This document shows positions 1-4,464 of a stretch of DNA of 6,044 nucleotides, in pieces. The DNA lies in assembly GCA_900767505.1 (NCBI GenBank), contig CAAFZG010000065.1, positions 1 through 6,044 on the forward strand, read 5' to 3'. The DNA comes from Methanomassiliicoccales archaeon (lineage in GTDB: Archaea > Thermoplasmatota > Thermoplasmata > Methanomassiliicoccales > Methanomethylophilaceae). A program made the position numbers and the translations under genes. The notes under the pieces were generated by a model. The model made no database searches and was not told the origin of the DNA. It saw nothing but the letters and a program-made list of their open reading frames with translations. Within the stretch, counting starts at the first letter, position 1, and each line of letters starts with the position of its first letter.

Positions 1-164
1 CATACGAACGGCAGGCAGATCAACGATTCCAACGGTGTTCCCGCATCGAAGCCGTTGACCCTCGATGTGTTTATCAGCACCATCAGGTAGGCTGTGATGC
101 AGGCTATCACCCCTCCGTAGAGGAGTCCTTCCTTATCGTTCCAAGGGAGTCTTAACTCTTCCAT
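1..164 (-). CDS. Small membrane protein, N-terminal fragment (cut by window edge)
   Basis: This reading frame starts at ATG 164-162 and stays open to the left edge, giving 54 residues. A short charged N-terminus (MEELRLPWNDKEG) is followed by a hydrophobic segment at about residues 14-31 (YGGVIACITAYLMVLIN), probably the first transmembrane helix. A second hydrophobic stretch begins near residue 47 (LICLPFV) as the window ends. A Shine-Dalgarno-like GGAAGGAT lies just before the ATG, which supports this start. The pattern of LPW-N-KEG followed by a helix recalls small integral membrane proteins of the DUF2798 kind, but I cannot confirm the family from the fragment. It is read in the same direction as the 187-aa gene, separated by 213 nt holding hairpins, so it is probably a separate unit. 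Confidence 0.72.
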   Translation of the reverse strand, partial: MEELRLPWNDKEGLLYGGVIACITAYLMVLINTSRVNGFDAGTPLESLICLPFV

Positions 165-167
165 AGT

Positions 168-175
168 ATCCTTCC
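168..175 (-). promoter_or_regulatory. Shine-Dalgarno-like site of the membrane protein gene
   Basis: The minus strand reads GGAAGGAT followed by ACT and the ATG at 164. The purine-rich AAGGA is close to the start codon and is the reason for choosing this ATG. Confidence 0.5.
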
Positions 176-277
176 GAACCAGAACTGCGAACTGTTTCCG
201 GAAGTCCTCAACGGATCCCTTGTGTTTTACGAACGCTAGTTGGATTTGCTTGAAGCATCACGCTCAAAGTCGGTAGG

Positions 278-289
278 TATATAATATTG
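278..289. promoter_or_regulatory. AT-rich TATA-like box in the gene-free stretch
   Basis: The run TATATAATATT is the only strongly AT-rich site between the two left-hand genes. Read on the minus strand it could drive the membrane protein gene with a leader of roughly 90 nt. Read on the plus strand it would start a transcript near 310, running through the hairpins at 325-372. The sequence does not decide the direction. Confidence 0.35.
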
Positions 290-290
290 A

Positions 291-311
291 CCTGACACCG
301 ATAGTGTCGGG
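291..311. repeat. Hairpin in gene-free stretch
   Basis: The arms CCTGACAC (291-298) and GTGTCGGG (304-311) pair over 8 bp with one G-T wobble around a 5-nt loop. It lies next to the AT-rich box at 278-289, so it could act as a protein-binding site or as an RNA stem. The function is unknown. Confidence 0.5.
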
Positions 312-338
312 AAAGAACTATGAAGTCCGAAATCGGAC
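310..338 (-). terminator. Possible terminator: hairpin with T-rich tail
   Basis: On the minus strand GTCCG and CGGAC (325-338) form a 5-6 bp stem with a tiny loop, followed by TTCATAGTTCTTTCC. It lies about 40 nt beyond the stop of the 187-aa gene, after the stronger hairpin at 350-372. The stem is short and the tail is interrupted, so this is a weak terminator candidate. Confidence 0.35.
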
Positions 339-349
339 GAAGTGGTTCG

Positions 350-372
350 GACCGGTGGACGGGCCACCGGTC
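350..372. repeat. Strong hairpin just after the stop codon of the 187-aa gene
   Basis: GACCGGTGG (350-358) and CCACCGGTC (364-372) are perfect 9-bp inverted arms around a 5-nt loop. The hairpin begins 5 nt beyond the minus-strand stop codon. It has no T-run directly after it, so it is more likely an mRNA 3'-end stabilising structure or part of a two-hairpin 3' end (with 325-338) than a classical terminator. Confidence 0.6.
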
Positions 373-377
373 TCGGA

Positions 378-941
378 TCATTCCTTGATCCTGTTGAATG
401 CCACAAGGACCGAGGCCAGCTTGGGATTGTCGTGCAATCCGTAGTGGTTCCTGATCATCAGGTCGCATGTGGGTGCGGGACTGCAGGATATGACGTCCTT
501 GCATCCGTTGCCCGCGTTGAGCTCCGGGAACGACACGGGAGGCATGATGAACTCCTCTCCGCCGTCGGCTTTGACCGTAGGGAATAGGACGAATCCGTCG
601 GAAAGCCATACTACATCTTCCCTGCCCTCGTACTTCTTGGCCGTGAACGGGAACACCTCTTCGCCCAGAAGCTCTCCGTCCCCGGATTCCAGGATGACGG
701 TGGGTTCCGGCGGGGGCCTGAACCTGGGATCCTTCACAATGCATATCACGCATTCGCGTTCCAGTGCCTGGTTGAAGCCTTCGTTCCTCACCTCAATGTT
801 TCCCATGGCGCGTACCTTGGCCTCTTCCTCTTTGAGTTGATTCAGTATATCTTTGTCAAGATAGAAGGCATGGATAACGCCTCTGAGGCCTCTGATGATC
901 TCCAGCTGCTTGTCTCCAGGGGCATCTACATCGGCTGTCAT
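378..941 (-). CDS. Unrecognised 187-aa cytoplasmic protein with five cysteines
   Basis: I do not recognise a family and assign no function. The protein has no signal peptide or membrane segment and is acidic to neutral. Residues 10-45 look helical and charged (KQLEIIRGLRG, then DILNQLKEEEAKVR). A beta-like stretch holds a CxxC pair, C64-V-I-C67, followed by a proline-rich turn (RFRPPPEP, 73-80). The C-terminal third holds three evenly spaced cysteines, C147-x5-C153-x5-C159, in a GNGCKDVISC...PTCD context, followed by RNHYGLHDNP. The cysteine set could bind a metal or Fe-S cluster, but this is inference. The start at 941 fits an AT-rich box about 30 nt upstream, giving an almost leaderless message. 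It stands alone, reading away from the terminator of the upstream two-gene unit. The long overlapping frames in this stretch lack such support. Confidence 0.8.
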   Translation of the reverse strand: MTADVDAPGDKQLEIIRGLRGVIHAFYLDKDILNQLKEEEAKVRAMGNIEVRNEGFNQALERECVICIVKDPRFRPPPEPTVILESGDGELLGEEVFPFTAKKYEGREDVVWLSDGFVLFPTVKADGGEEFIMPPVSFPELNAGNGCKDVISCSPAPTCDLMIRNHYGLHDNPKLASVLVAFNRIKE

Positions 942-964
942 GAACCTTATAAGTGTACAATATT

Positions 965-978
965 CTATAAATATATTT
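965..978 (-). promoter_or_regulatory. TATA-like promoter of the 187-aa gene
   Basis: The minus strand reads AAATATATTTATAG, centred about 30 nt before the ATG at 941. Archaeal TATA boxes lie about 26 nt before the transcription start, so the message would begin near 945 with almost no leader. No good Shine-Dalgarno is present, which fits. The same AT-rich run could also work towards the plus strand. Confidence 0.55.
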
Positions 979-1020
979 GGTTATTTGAAATCCATTCCTT
1001 ACGATTATCCAGGAACTTGT

Positions 1021-1095
1021 AAAGCATAGGTCTGGATAGGCCACAACTGAAGATTCGATGATGCTGGATGGGCCTGAATCATCATCGGCTATGCA
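1021..1095. other. Compact structured intergenic element with an imperfect direct repeat
   Basis: This gene-free stretch can fold into one closed unit on either strand. An outer stem pairs GCATAG (1024-1029) with CTATGC (1089-1094). Inside, CGATGATG (1056-1063) pairs perfectly with CATCATCG (1080-1087), and a short GGTC/GGCC hairpin forms at 1029-1042. The 11-mer CTGGATAGGCC (1032-1042) recurs as CTGGATGGGCC (1064-1074), 10 of 11 identical; the second copy sits in the loop of the 8-bp stem. It has tRNA size but no T-loop or D-loop consensus. It may be a non-coding RNA, a 3' structure or a binding site. Confidence 0.4.
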
Positions 1096-1121
1096 AAAAT
1101 GATGGATGCAACAAGCATCCA
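1095..1121 (-). terminator. Hairpin plus T-run terminator of the regulator/DUF6951-like unit
   Basis: On the minus strand the arms TGGATGC and GCATCCA (1103-1109 with 1115-1121) form a perfect 7-bp stem around a 5-nt loop, followed by TCATTTTTG with five consecutive T at 1099-1095. It lies about 70 nt beyond the stop codon at 1189. Stem and T-run orientation fit termination of leftward transcription only. Confidence 0.6.
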
Positions 1122-1148
1122 ATGGAAAAGGGATGGAAGGGGTTTAGG

Positions 1149-1163
1149 GGTTCCGACGGAACC
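1149..1163 (-). terminator. Second 3' hairpin of the same unit
   Basis: GGTTCC and GGAACC are perfect 6-bp arms around a 3-nt loop, 25 nt after the stop codon of the small gene. On the minus strand a pyrimidine-rich tract (CCCTAAACCCCTTCC) follows. It is probably a 3'-end or backup termination structure before the stronger site at 1095-1121. Confidence 0.4.
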
Positions 1164-1188
1164 GGTCATGCATCCGGGCGTTCCCAGA

Positions 1189-1533
1189 TCACCTGAGGCC
1201 CGCTTCGCTCTCGTCGTTGATGAACTTGATGGAACAGTCCCTCTTGAGTCCCAGGTCGCCTGCGACCTCGAGGGCCTTGATCATGCCTGCGGGGACGGGG
1301 CATGCGGTATGAGGAACTGCATCGTTGGCGAGGTTGTAGATCTCCGATTTGAGGAACTCCGCCTCGACCTCGGAATAGGGGCTCATGGGCTCGAGCTTCC
1401 AGGACATCTTGAGGATGTTGGGGCAGTCGCTCTTGATGGTGAGCTCTATCAGACCCATGTCGTTCTCCTTGGCGATGATGAGCGTCTTCATCTTGCAGAC
1501 GCCTGCATCGACACAAACCATGCAATCAGTCAT
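1189..1533 (-). CDS. Small six-cysteine protein, resembling DUF6951
   Basis: This is a 114-aa soluble protein of unknown function. From the chosen start, cysteines lie at 4, 7, 13, 37, 78 and 100: an N-terminal CMVC pair, VDAGVC, SDCPN, TACPVP and RDCSIK. The order VDAG-C, beta strands, SDCPN, then HxACPVPAGMIKALEVAG, then a KxDxSIKF strand matches my memory of the archaeal/bacterial DUF6951 family; the extra N-terminal CxxC may be lineage-specific. Metal or thiol chemistry is plausible but unproven. Three in-frame starts exist: GTG 1542, ATG 1539 and ATG 1533. I prefer 1533 because GAAGTGAT on the minus strand, resembling the archaeal GGAGGTGAT, lies 4 nt before it. The start overlaps the stop of the upstream winged-helix gene by 8 nt, so the two are translationally coupled and probably share a function. 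Confidence 0.82.
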   Translation of the reverse strand: MTDCMVCVDAGVCKMKTLIIAKENDMGLIELTIKSDCPNILKMSWKLEPMSPYSEVEAEFLKSEIYNLANDAVPHTACPVPAGMIKALEVAGDLGLKRDCSIKFINDESEAGLR

Positions 1534-2485
1534 TGTCATCACTTCTCAGTCTGATCAAATTGTTTATTCCGGCCATGGAACGCACGTCTACGACACCTAT
1601 GACCGCGATGATACGGTTGTCAAGCTCTATCGGGGTGACGATGACCCTGATGCCCTTGTAAGGTCCGGAGGTTGCGATCTTCCTGATCGTGGTACCCTCG
1701 TTGAGGACCTCCTCCAGAACGGGTCCGGTGTAGGCATTGTCTATGACGGCCCCGTTCTCTATCCTGATCCCAAGATTGTCCCTGCTCTTCGCGCAGACCG
1801 GCAGACCTCCCACGAGGTCGTGGATGGCGAATGCCAGGGAGATGAGCTCGTTACCGGTGCTCTTCTGGGACAGGATGTCCTTGAGCTCCCTGTTGAACTG
1901 CAGTCCGCCCATGATGGTCAGTCCCGCCACCACGGCGCCAATCTCGGCGGATTCCCGGGTCTGTCCGGTGCCGATGATGATGACATCGTCGTTCTTGAGG
2001 TTGAACACGTTCCTTATCTTCGTTTCGATGTCGCTGTCCACAGGGTACTCCGATCCCGGGAAGATGAGCTTCCCTCCGGAGTAGATGAGTGTCGTGGCTC
2101 CTGTCGCACCGGATTTGATGGCCGCATCCCTCTCCTCGCATCCGAACTTCACGTTGCGGGCCATCCTGGGGACGCGCACCGCGCAGTCCTTGTCGCCGAT
2201 CGTGATGTCGCTGATGGAGATGTCCGCGATGTCCATGTTCACGCTTTTCTTAAAATCCATGCCCTTGTCGGTGAGGCATATCCCGCCCTTTCCGATGGTG
2301 ATCATGTTCTGATCCTGCATCATCGTGAGGATGGTCCTCGTGCTACCTTCTCCGATTCCGAGTTTCTGGGAGAGTTTCTTCCTTCCTATGGGTTCCACCC
2401 CACTGAGACTCTCGAACGCCTTCCACACGTGGTAGTCGCTGAACTTGGGCGTGGGACCTCCCATTTTGGACTGACGGGAAATCAT
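1526..2485 (-). CDS. Winged-helix DUF4443-DUF2111 protein, likely transcriptional regulator
   Basis: This 319-aa protein has three parts. Residues about 15-78 form a winged helix-turn-helix (VWKAFESLSG, then IGRKKLSQKLGIGEGSTRTIL as recognition region, then a wing with GKGGICLTDKG). Residues about 84-200 are a central domain as in DUF4443 proteins, with beta-rich IYSGGKLIFPG and VIIIGTG. Residues about 215-303 match DUF2111 as I remember it: AIHDLVGGLPV, RIENGAVIDNAYTGPVLEEVL, SGPYKGIRVIVTPI and VIGVVDVR. DUF2111 looks like a ligand-sensing fold, but no ligand is known to me. No membrane segments are seen. The first ATG at 2485 fits a TATA-like box centred 24 nt upstream, giving a leaderless message; ATG 2464 is the alternative. 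A 25-bp near-palindrome at the promoter suggests autoregulation. It is divergent from atwA and coupled to the cysteine-rich gene. Confidence 0.85.
   Translation of the reverse strand: MISRQSKMGGPTPKFSDYHVWKAFESLSGVEPIGRKKLSQKLGIGEGSTRTILTMMQDQNMITIGKGGICLTDKGMDFKKSVNMDIADISISDITIGDKDCAVRVPRMARNVKFGCEERDAAIKSGATGATTLIYSGGKLIFPGSEYPVDSDIETKIRNVFNLKNDDVIIIGTGQTRESAEIGAVVAGLTIMGGLQFNRELKDILSQKSTGNELISLAFAIHDLVGGLPVCAKSRDNLGIRIENGAVIDNAYTGPVLEEVLNEGTTIRKIATSGPYKGIRVIVTPIELDNRIIAVIGVVDVRSMAGINNLIRLRSDDND
1538..1545 (-). promoter_or_regulatory. Shine-Dalgarno-like site deciding the start of the small cysteine-rich gene
   Basis: The minus strand reads GAAGTGAT, then GACA, then ATG at 1533. It matches 7 of 8 positions of the motif GAGGTGAT expected from the archaeal 16S rRNA 3' end. 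It lies inside the end of the upstream gene and overlaps the alternative starts at 1539 and 1542. Confidence 0.45.
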
Positions 2486-2508
2486 ATGGTTGTATCATAC
2501 ATCCATAT
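2484..2508. promoter_or_regulatory. 25-bp near-perfect palindrome, likely operator of the winged-helix gene
   Basis: The arms ATATGGTTGTAT (2484-2495) and ATACATCCATAT (2497-2508) pair at 11 of 12 positions around a single central C at 2496. The site covers the start codon of the leftward gene and touches its TATA-like box. A dimer bound here would block assembly of the transcription machinery. The obvious candidate is the winged-helix protein encoded directly downstream, by autoregulation; that is inference. Confidence 0.65.
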
Positions 2509-2513
2509 ATTAA
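2503..2513 (-). promoter_or_regulatory. TATA-like box of the winged-helix gene
   Basis: The minus strand reads TTAATATATGG, centred about 24 nt before the ATG at 2485. This places the transcription start at or next to the start codon, so a leaderless message is expected. Its downstream half overlaps the palindrome at 2484-2508. Confidence 0.55.
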
Positions 2514-2557
2514 CGGATACGGTCTGTGTGCACGGTTTCACGGAACAGTCTGCTGAT

Positions 2558-2571
2558 AAACATATTAAAAT
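2558..2571 (+). promoter_or_regulatory. Distal TATA-like box upstream of atwA
   Basis: AAACATATTAAAAT lies about 280 nt before atwA. Read rightward it would start transcription near 2591, at the palindrome GGTGTTAACACC. Such a transcript would carry a structured leader of about 260 nt. This is a weaker candidate than the proximal box. Confidence 0.3.
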
Positions 2572-2589
2572 CTAGTACCGGAGCTCATC

Positions 2590-2601
2590 GGTGTTAACAC
2601 C
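2590..2601. repeat. Perfect 12-bp palindrome GGTGTTAACACC
   Basis: The sequence equals its own reverse complement over 12 bp. It sits where the distal plus-strand promoter would start, about 25 nt after the AT-rich box, which is a typical repressor position. In RNA it would form only a 4-bp stem, so DNA binding is the likelier role. Confidence 0.45.
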
Positions 2602-2629
2602 TCTTTCTTACAGATGGTGTCGGAGGTCG

Positions 2630-2643
2630 GTCATCATGATGAC
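2630..2643. repeat. Perfect 14-bp palindrome GTCATCATGATGAC
   Basis: All 14 bases are self-complementary. Its centre lies 41 bp, about four helical turns, from the centre of the palindrome at 2590-2601, so two proteins could sit on the same face of the DNA. The two palindromes differ in sequence. Confidence 0.4.
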
Positions 2644-2672
2644 GGGGTCGATGGGAATGCGGGCGAAAACAC

Positions 2673-2736
2673 CCGGATCCTCCTGTTATCAGTCGTCGGT
2701 GATGCCGCATCCCGGATACGGCCGTCACCGATCCGG
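2673..2736. other. Nested stem-loop structure in the atwA upstream region
   Basis: An outer stem pairs CCGGATC (2673-2679) with GATCCGG (2730-2736). Inside it CGGTGA (2697-2702) pairs with TCACCG (2725-2730) and GCCG (2704-2707) with CGGC (2719-2722); the outer and middle stems share base 2730, so they compete at their junction. If transcribed it could be a leader element of atwA or a small RNA. Nothing in it matches an RNA family I know. Confidence 0.35.
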
Positions 2737-2769
2737 TTATTGATGCTGGAAAAAGGTTTGATGTGCATT

Positions 2770-2805
2770 TCCGTGCGTTCACACGGATGTATCGGCCCCA
2801 TCCGT
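2770..2805. promoter_or_regulatory. Alternative stems and operator-like half-site before the atwA promoter
   Basis: TCCGTG/CACGGA (2770-2775 with 2782-2787) and ACGGATG/CATCCGT (2783-2789 with 2799-2805) share the bases ACGGA, so only one stem can form at a time. The same place holds GGATGTATC (2785-2793), matching 8 of 9 positions of GGTTGTATC in the palindrome at 2484-2508, with CATCC following. It could be a second binding site of the winged-helix regulator or an attenuator-like RNA switch. Confidence 0.35.
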
Positions 2806-2816
2806 TGTTGAATCAG

Positions 2817-2829
2817 TATAGTATTTATT
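2817..2829 (+). promoter_or_regulatory. Proximal TATA-like box of the atwA operon
   Basis: TATAGTATTTATT is centred about 28 nt before the ATG at 2851. With the usual archaeal spacing, transcription would start at or within a few bases of the start codon. No Shine-Dalgarno is present between box and ATG, which fits a leaderless message for the first gene. The two following genes do have such sites. Confidence 0.55.
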
Positions 2830-2850
2830 GGGATACCTGTTCCCAGCGTC

Positions 2851-4464
2851 ATGGCTCATGAATCAGTAGATCTCCTGGTAATCGACAACGTATCGAAGTC
2901 GTTCGATGGACGCTGTGTCCTCAAGGATGTCACTGACACCCTGTCCACAGGAGAGATCCTCGGACTCATAGGAAGGAGCGCCGCTGGAAAGAGCGTTCTG
3001 ATCCACATGCTCAGAGGCAACGAAGAGTACCGCCCCGACAAGGGTCGCGTCATCTACAATGTCAATCACTGTCCCAAATGCGGGAACATCGATCTTCCCT
3101 ACAAAGGCGTCTGCTGCTCGAAATGCGGCGGTGACACGGAGACGAAATCCGTTGATTTCTGGGCGCTGAAGGAGAACGACCCCCTCAGGGTCGCCGTCAA
3201 ATCGAGGATCGCGATCATGTTCCAGAGGACCTTCGCCCTCTTCGGAGACATGACCGTCATCGAGAACGTCATGGAGGCGATCCCGGAGGACGTCGAGGGC
3301 GATGCCCGCATCAGAAAGGCCATCGAGCTCCTCGAGATGGTCAACATGACCCACAGGACCACCCACATCGCAAGGGACCTGTCCGGAGGAGAGAAGCAGA
3401 GGGTCGTCATGGCCAGGCAGCTGGCCAAGGACCCGTTGTTCTTCCTGGCCGACGAGCCCACCGGTACGCTGGACCCCGTGACCGCCGAGACCGTCCACAA
3501 AGGTCTCATCGACTACGTCCGCGGCAAGGGTATCTGCATGGTGTTCGCATCCCACTGGCCCGAGGCTATCGAGAGGATGGCCGACGAGGCGATCCTGCTG
3601 GACAACGGAGACATCCTCATGAAGGGCGAGCCGAAGAAGATCTGCGACGAGTTCATGAAGGACTATCACTTCGAGAAATCCGAGAAGAGCGAGGTCGGAG
3701 AGACGCTCATCTCCCTCAAGGATGCGAAGAAGCACTATTTCTCGGTCGTCAGAGGTGTTGTCAAGGCAGTCGACGGCGTCACGTTCGATATCAAGGAAGG
3801 GGAGATCTTCGCCCTCGTCGGTTATTCCGGTGCAGGCAAGACCACCACATCCAGGATGATCGCTGGTATGACACCCGGTACCGGAGGATCCGTGAAGATC
3901 AGGATCGGAGACGACTGGGTCGACATGTACGAGTCCGGATTCGCAGGGAAGGGAAGGGCGACGCCCTACATCGGATTCCTGCACCAGGAGTACACCCTGT
4001 ACCCGTTCGACACCATCCTTCAGAACCTCACCACGTGCATCGGTATGAAGATGCCCGCCGAGCTCGCCAAGGTCAAGGCCATCCAGGTGCTCGAGAGCGT
4101 GGGATTCGAGAGGAAGAACATCGAGAAGATCCTGTACGCTTTCCCCGACTCGCTTTCCGTCGGAGAGTGTCAGAGGATCGCGTTCGCACAGGTCCTGATC
4201 AAGGAGCCCCGTATAATCGTCCTCGACGAGCCCACCGGTACGATGGACCCGATCACCAAGGTCATCATCGCCAAATCCGTCATACGCGCCAGGGACACGC
4301 TTGGGGAGACGTTCATCATCGTCAGTCACGATATGGACTTCATCCTCAACTGCGCCGACAGGGCCGCCTTCATGAAGGGAGGAAAGGTCGAGGCGATCGG
4401 AAACCCCGAGGACGTGCTCAAGGAATTCTCCAAAGAGCCTGTTCCCGAAGGTGAATCCCAATGA
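2851..4464 (+). CDS. atwA: Component A2 of the methyl-coenzyme M reductase system (twin ABC ATPase)
   Basis: This 537-aa soluble protein has two ABC ATPase domains and no membrane part, at the usual length for component A2 (TIGR03269 type). It supplies the ATP-dependent step in reductive activation of methyl-coenzyme M reductase. Domain 1: Walker A GRSAAGKS (41-48), Q-loop Q125, signature LSGGE (177-181), Walker B ending DE (201-202), switch H235. Domain 2: Walker A GYSGAGKT (324-331), Q379, signature LSVGE (435-439), Walker B ending DE (459-460), H493. Domain 1 carries an insertion with CPKC (74-77) and CSKC (89-92), a probable zinc ribbon. Signature 2 has V in place of the first G, so the two ATP sites may be unequal. 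It starts an operon with mcrC (ATGA overlap) and mmp3, probably from a leaderless promoter. Motifs and neighbours make the call firm. Confidence 0.95.
   Translation: MAHESVDLLVIDNVSKSFDGRCVLKDVTDTLSTGEILGLIGRSAAGKSVLIHMLRGNEEYRPDKGRVIYNVNHCPKCGNIDLPYKGVCCSKCGGDTETKSVDFWALKENDPLRVAVKSRIAIMFQRTFALFGDMTVIENVMEAIPEDVEGDARIRKAIELLEMVNMTHRTTHIARDLSGGEKQRVVMARQLAKDPLFFLADEPTGTLDPVTAETVHKGLIDYVRGKGICMVFASHWPEAIERMADEAILLDNGDILMKGEPKKICDEFMKDYHFEKSEKSEVGETLISLKDAKKHYFSVVRGVVKAVDGVTFDIKEGEIFALVGYSGAGKTTTSRMIAGMTPGTGGSVKIRIGDDWVDMYESGFAGKGRATPYIGFLHQEYTLYPFDTILQNLTTCIGMKMPAELAKVKAIQVLESVGFERKNIEKILYAFPDSLSVGECQRIAFAQVLIKEPRIIVLDEPTGTMDPITKVIIAKSVIRARDTLGETFIIVSHDMDFILNCADRAAFMKGGKVEAIGNPEDVLKEFSKEPVPEGESQ
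3070..3126 (+). other. Zinc-ribbon-like insertion in the first ABC domain of AtwA
   Basis: Residues 74-92 contain two CxxC pairs, CPKC and CSKC, 11 residues apart, between Walker A and the Q-loop of domain 1; a further cysteine, C88, sits beside the second pair. This is the geometry of a small zinc or metal ribbon and is absent from domain 2. It may serve docking to McrC or other partners rather than ATP hydrolysis; this role is inference. Confidence 0.6.
4448..4454 (+). promoter_or_regulatory. Ribosome binding site of mcrC inside atwA
   Basis: AAGGTGA ends 6 nt before the ATG at 4461; its GGTGA complements the archaeal 16S rRNA 3' end (TCACC). It lies in the last codons of atwA and supports the ATGA-overlap start. 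Confidence 0.55.

Larger units (their letters stand above)
2509..2850. other. Palindrome-rich divergent intergenic region upstream of atwA
   Basis: I see no convincing gene in this region. It holds a distal TATA-like run (2558-2571), a perfect 12-bp palindrome GGTGTTAACACC (2590-2601), a perfect 14-bp palindrome GTCATCATGATGAC (2630-2643), a nested stem-loop (2673-2736), two mutually exclusive stems (2770-2805), and the proximal TATA-like box of atwA (2817-2829). The one plus-strand open frame (2614-2811) has no recognisable domain and overlaps these structures. The region may combine operators for both directions with a leader RNA, if the distal promoter is used. Confidence 0.5.

Noticed and set aside
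344..372. T-arm-like GGTTCGGACC as part of a tRNA
   Set aside because: The T-loop lacks the conserved A and no acceptor, D or anticodon arms can be placed around it; it is part of the 3' hairpin region.
208..753. Open frame of 181 codons on the minus strand overlapping the 187-aa gene
   Set aside because: Its composition is arginine/glycine-rich and out of frame with the gene at 378-941; it also runs through the 3' hairpins and has no promoter or ribosome site.
1024..1095. tRNA of 72 nt
   Set aside because: The length and closing stem fit, but there is no T-loop (GTTCRA), no D-loop GG and no proper anticodon stem on either strand.
1385..2575. Open frame of 396 codons on the plus strand over the winged-helix gene
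   Set aside because: The opposite strand encodes the DUF4443-DUF2111 protein with promoter and coupled downstream gene; this frame is low-complexity and has no domain.
2614..2811. Small plus-strand open frame of 65 codons upstream of atwA
   Set aside because: There is no Shine-Dalgarno at suitable spacing, no hydrophobic or domain pattern, and it covers palindromes and stems. It could be a leader peptide, but nothing supports it.
2863..4461. Open frame of 532 codons on the minus strand opposite atwA
   Set aside because: It is almost exactly antisense to atwA, whose frame carries two complete sets of ABC motifs. The antisense product has no recognisable motif and is explained by GC-rich third positions.
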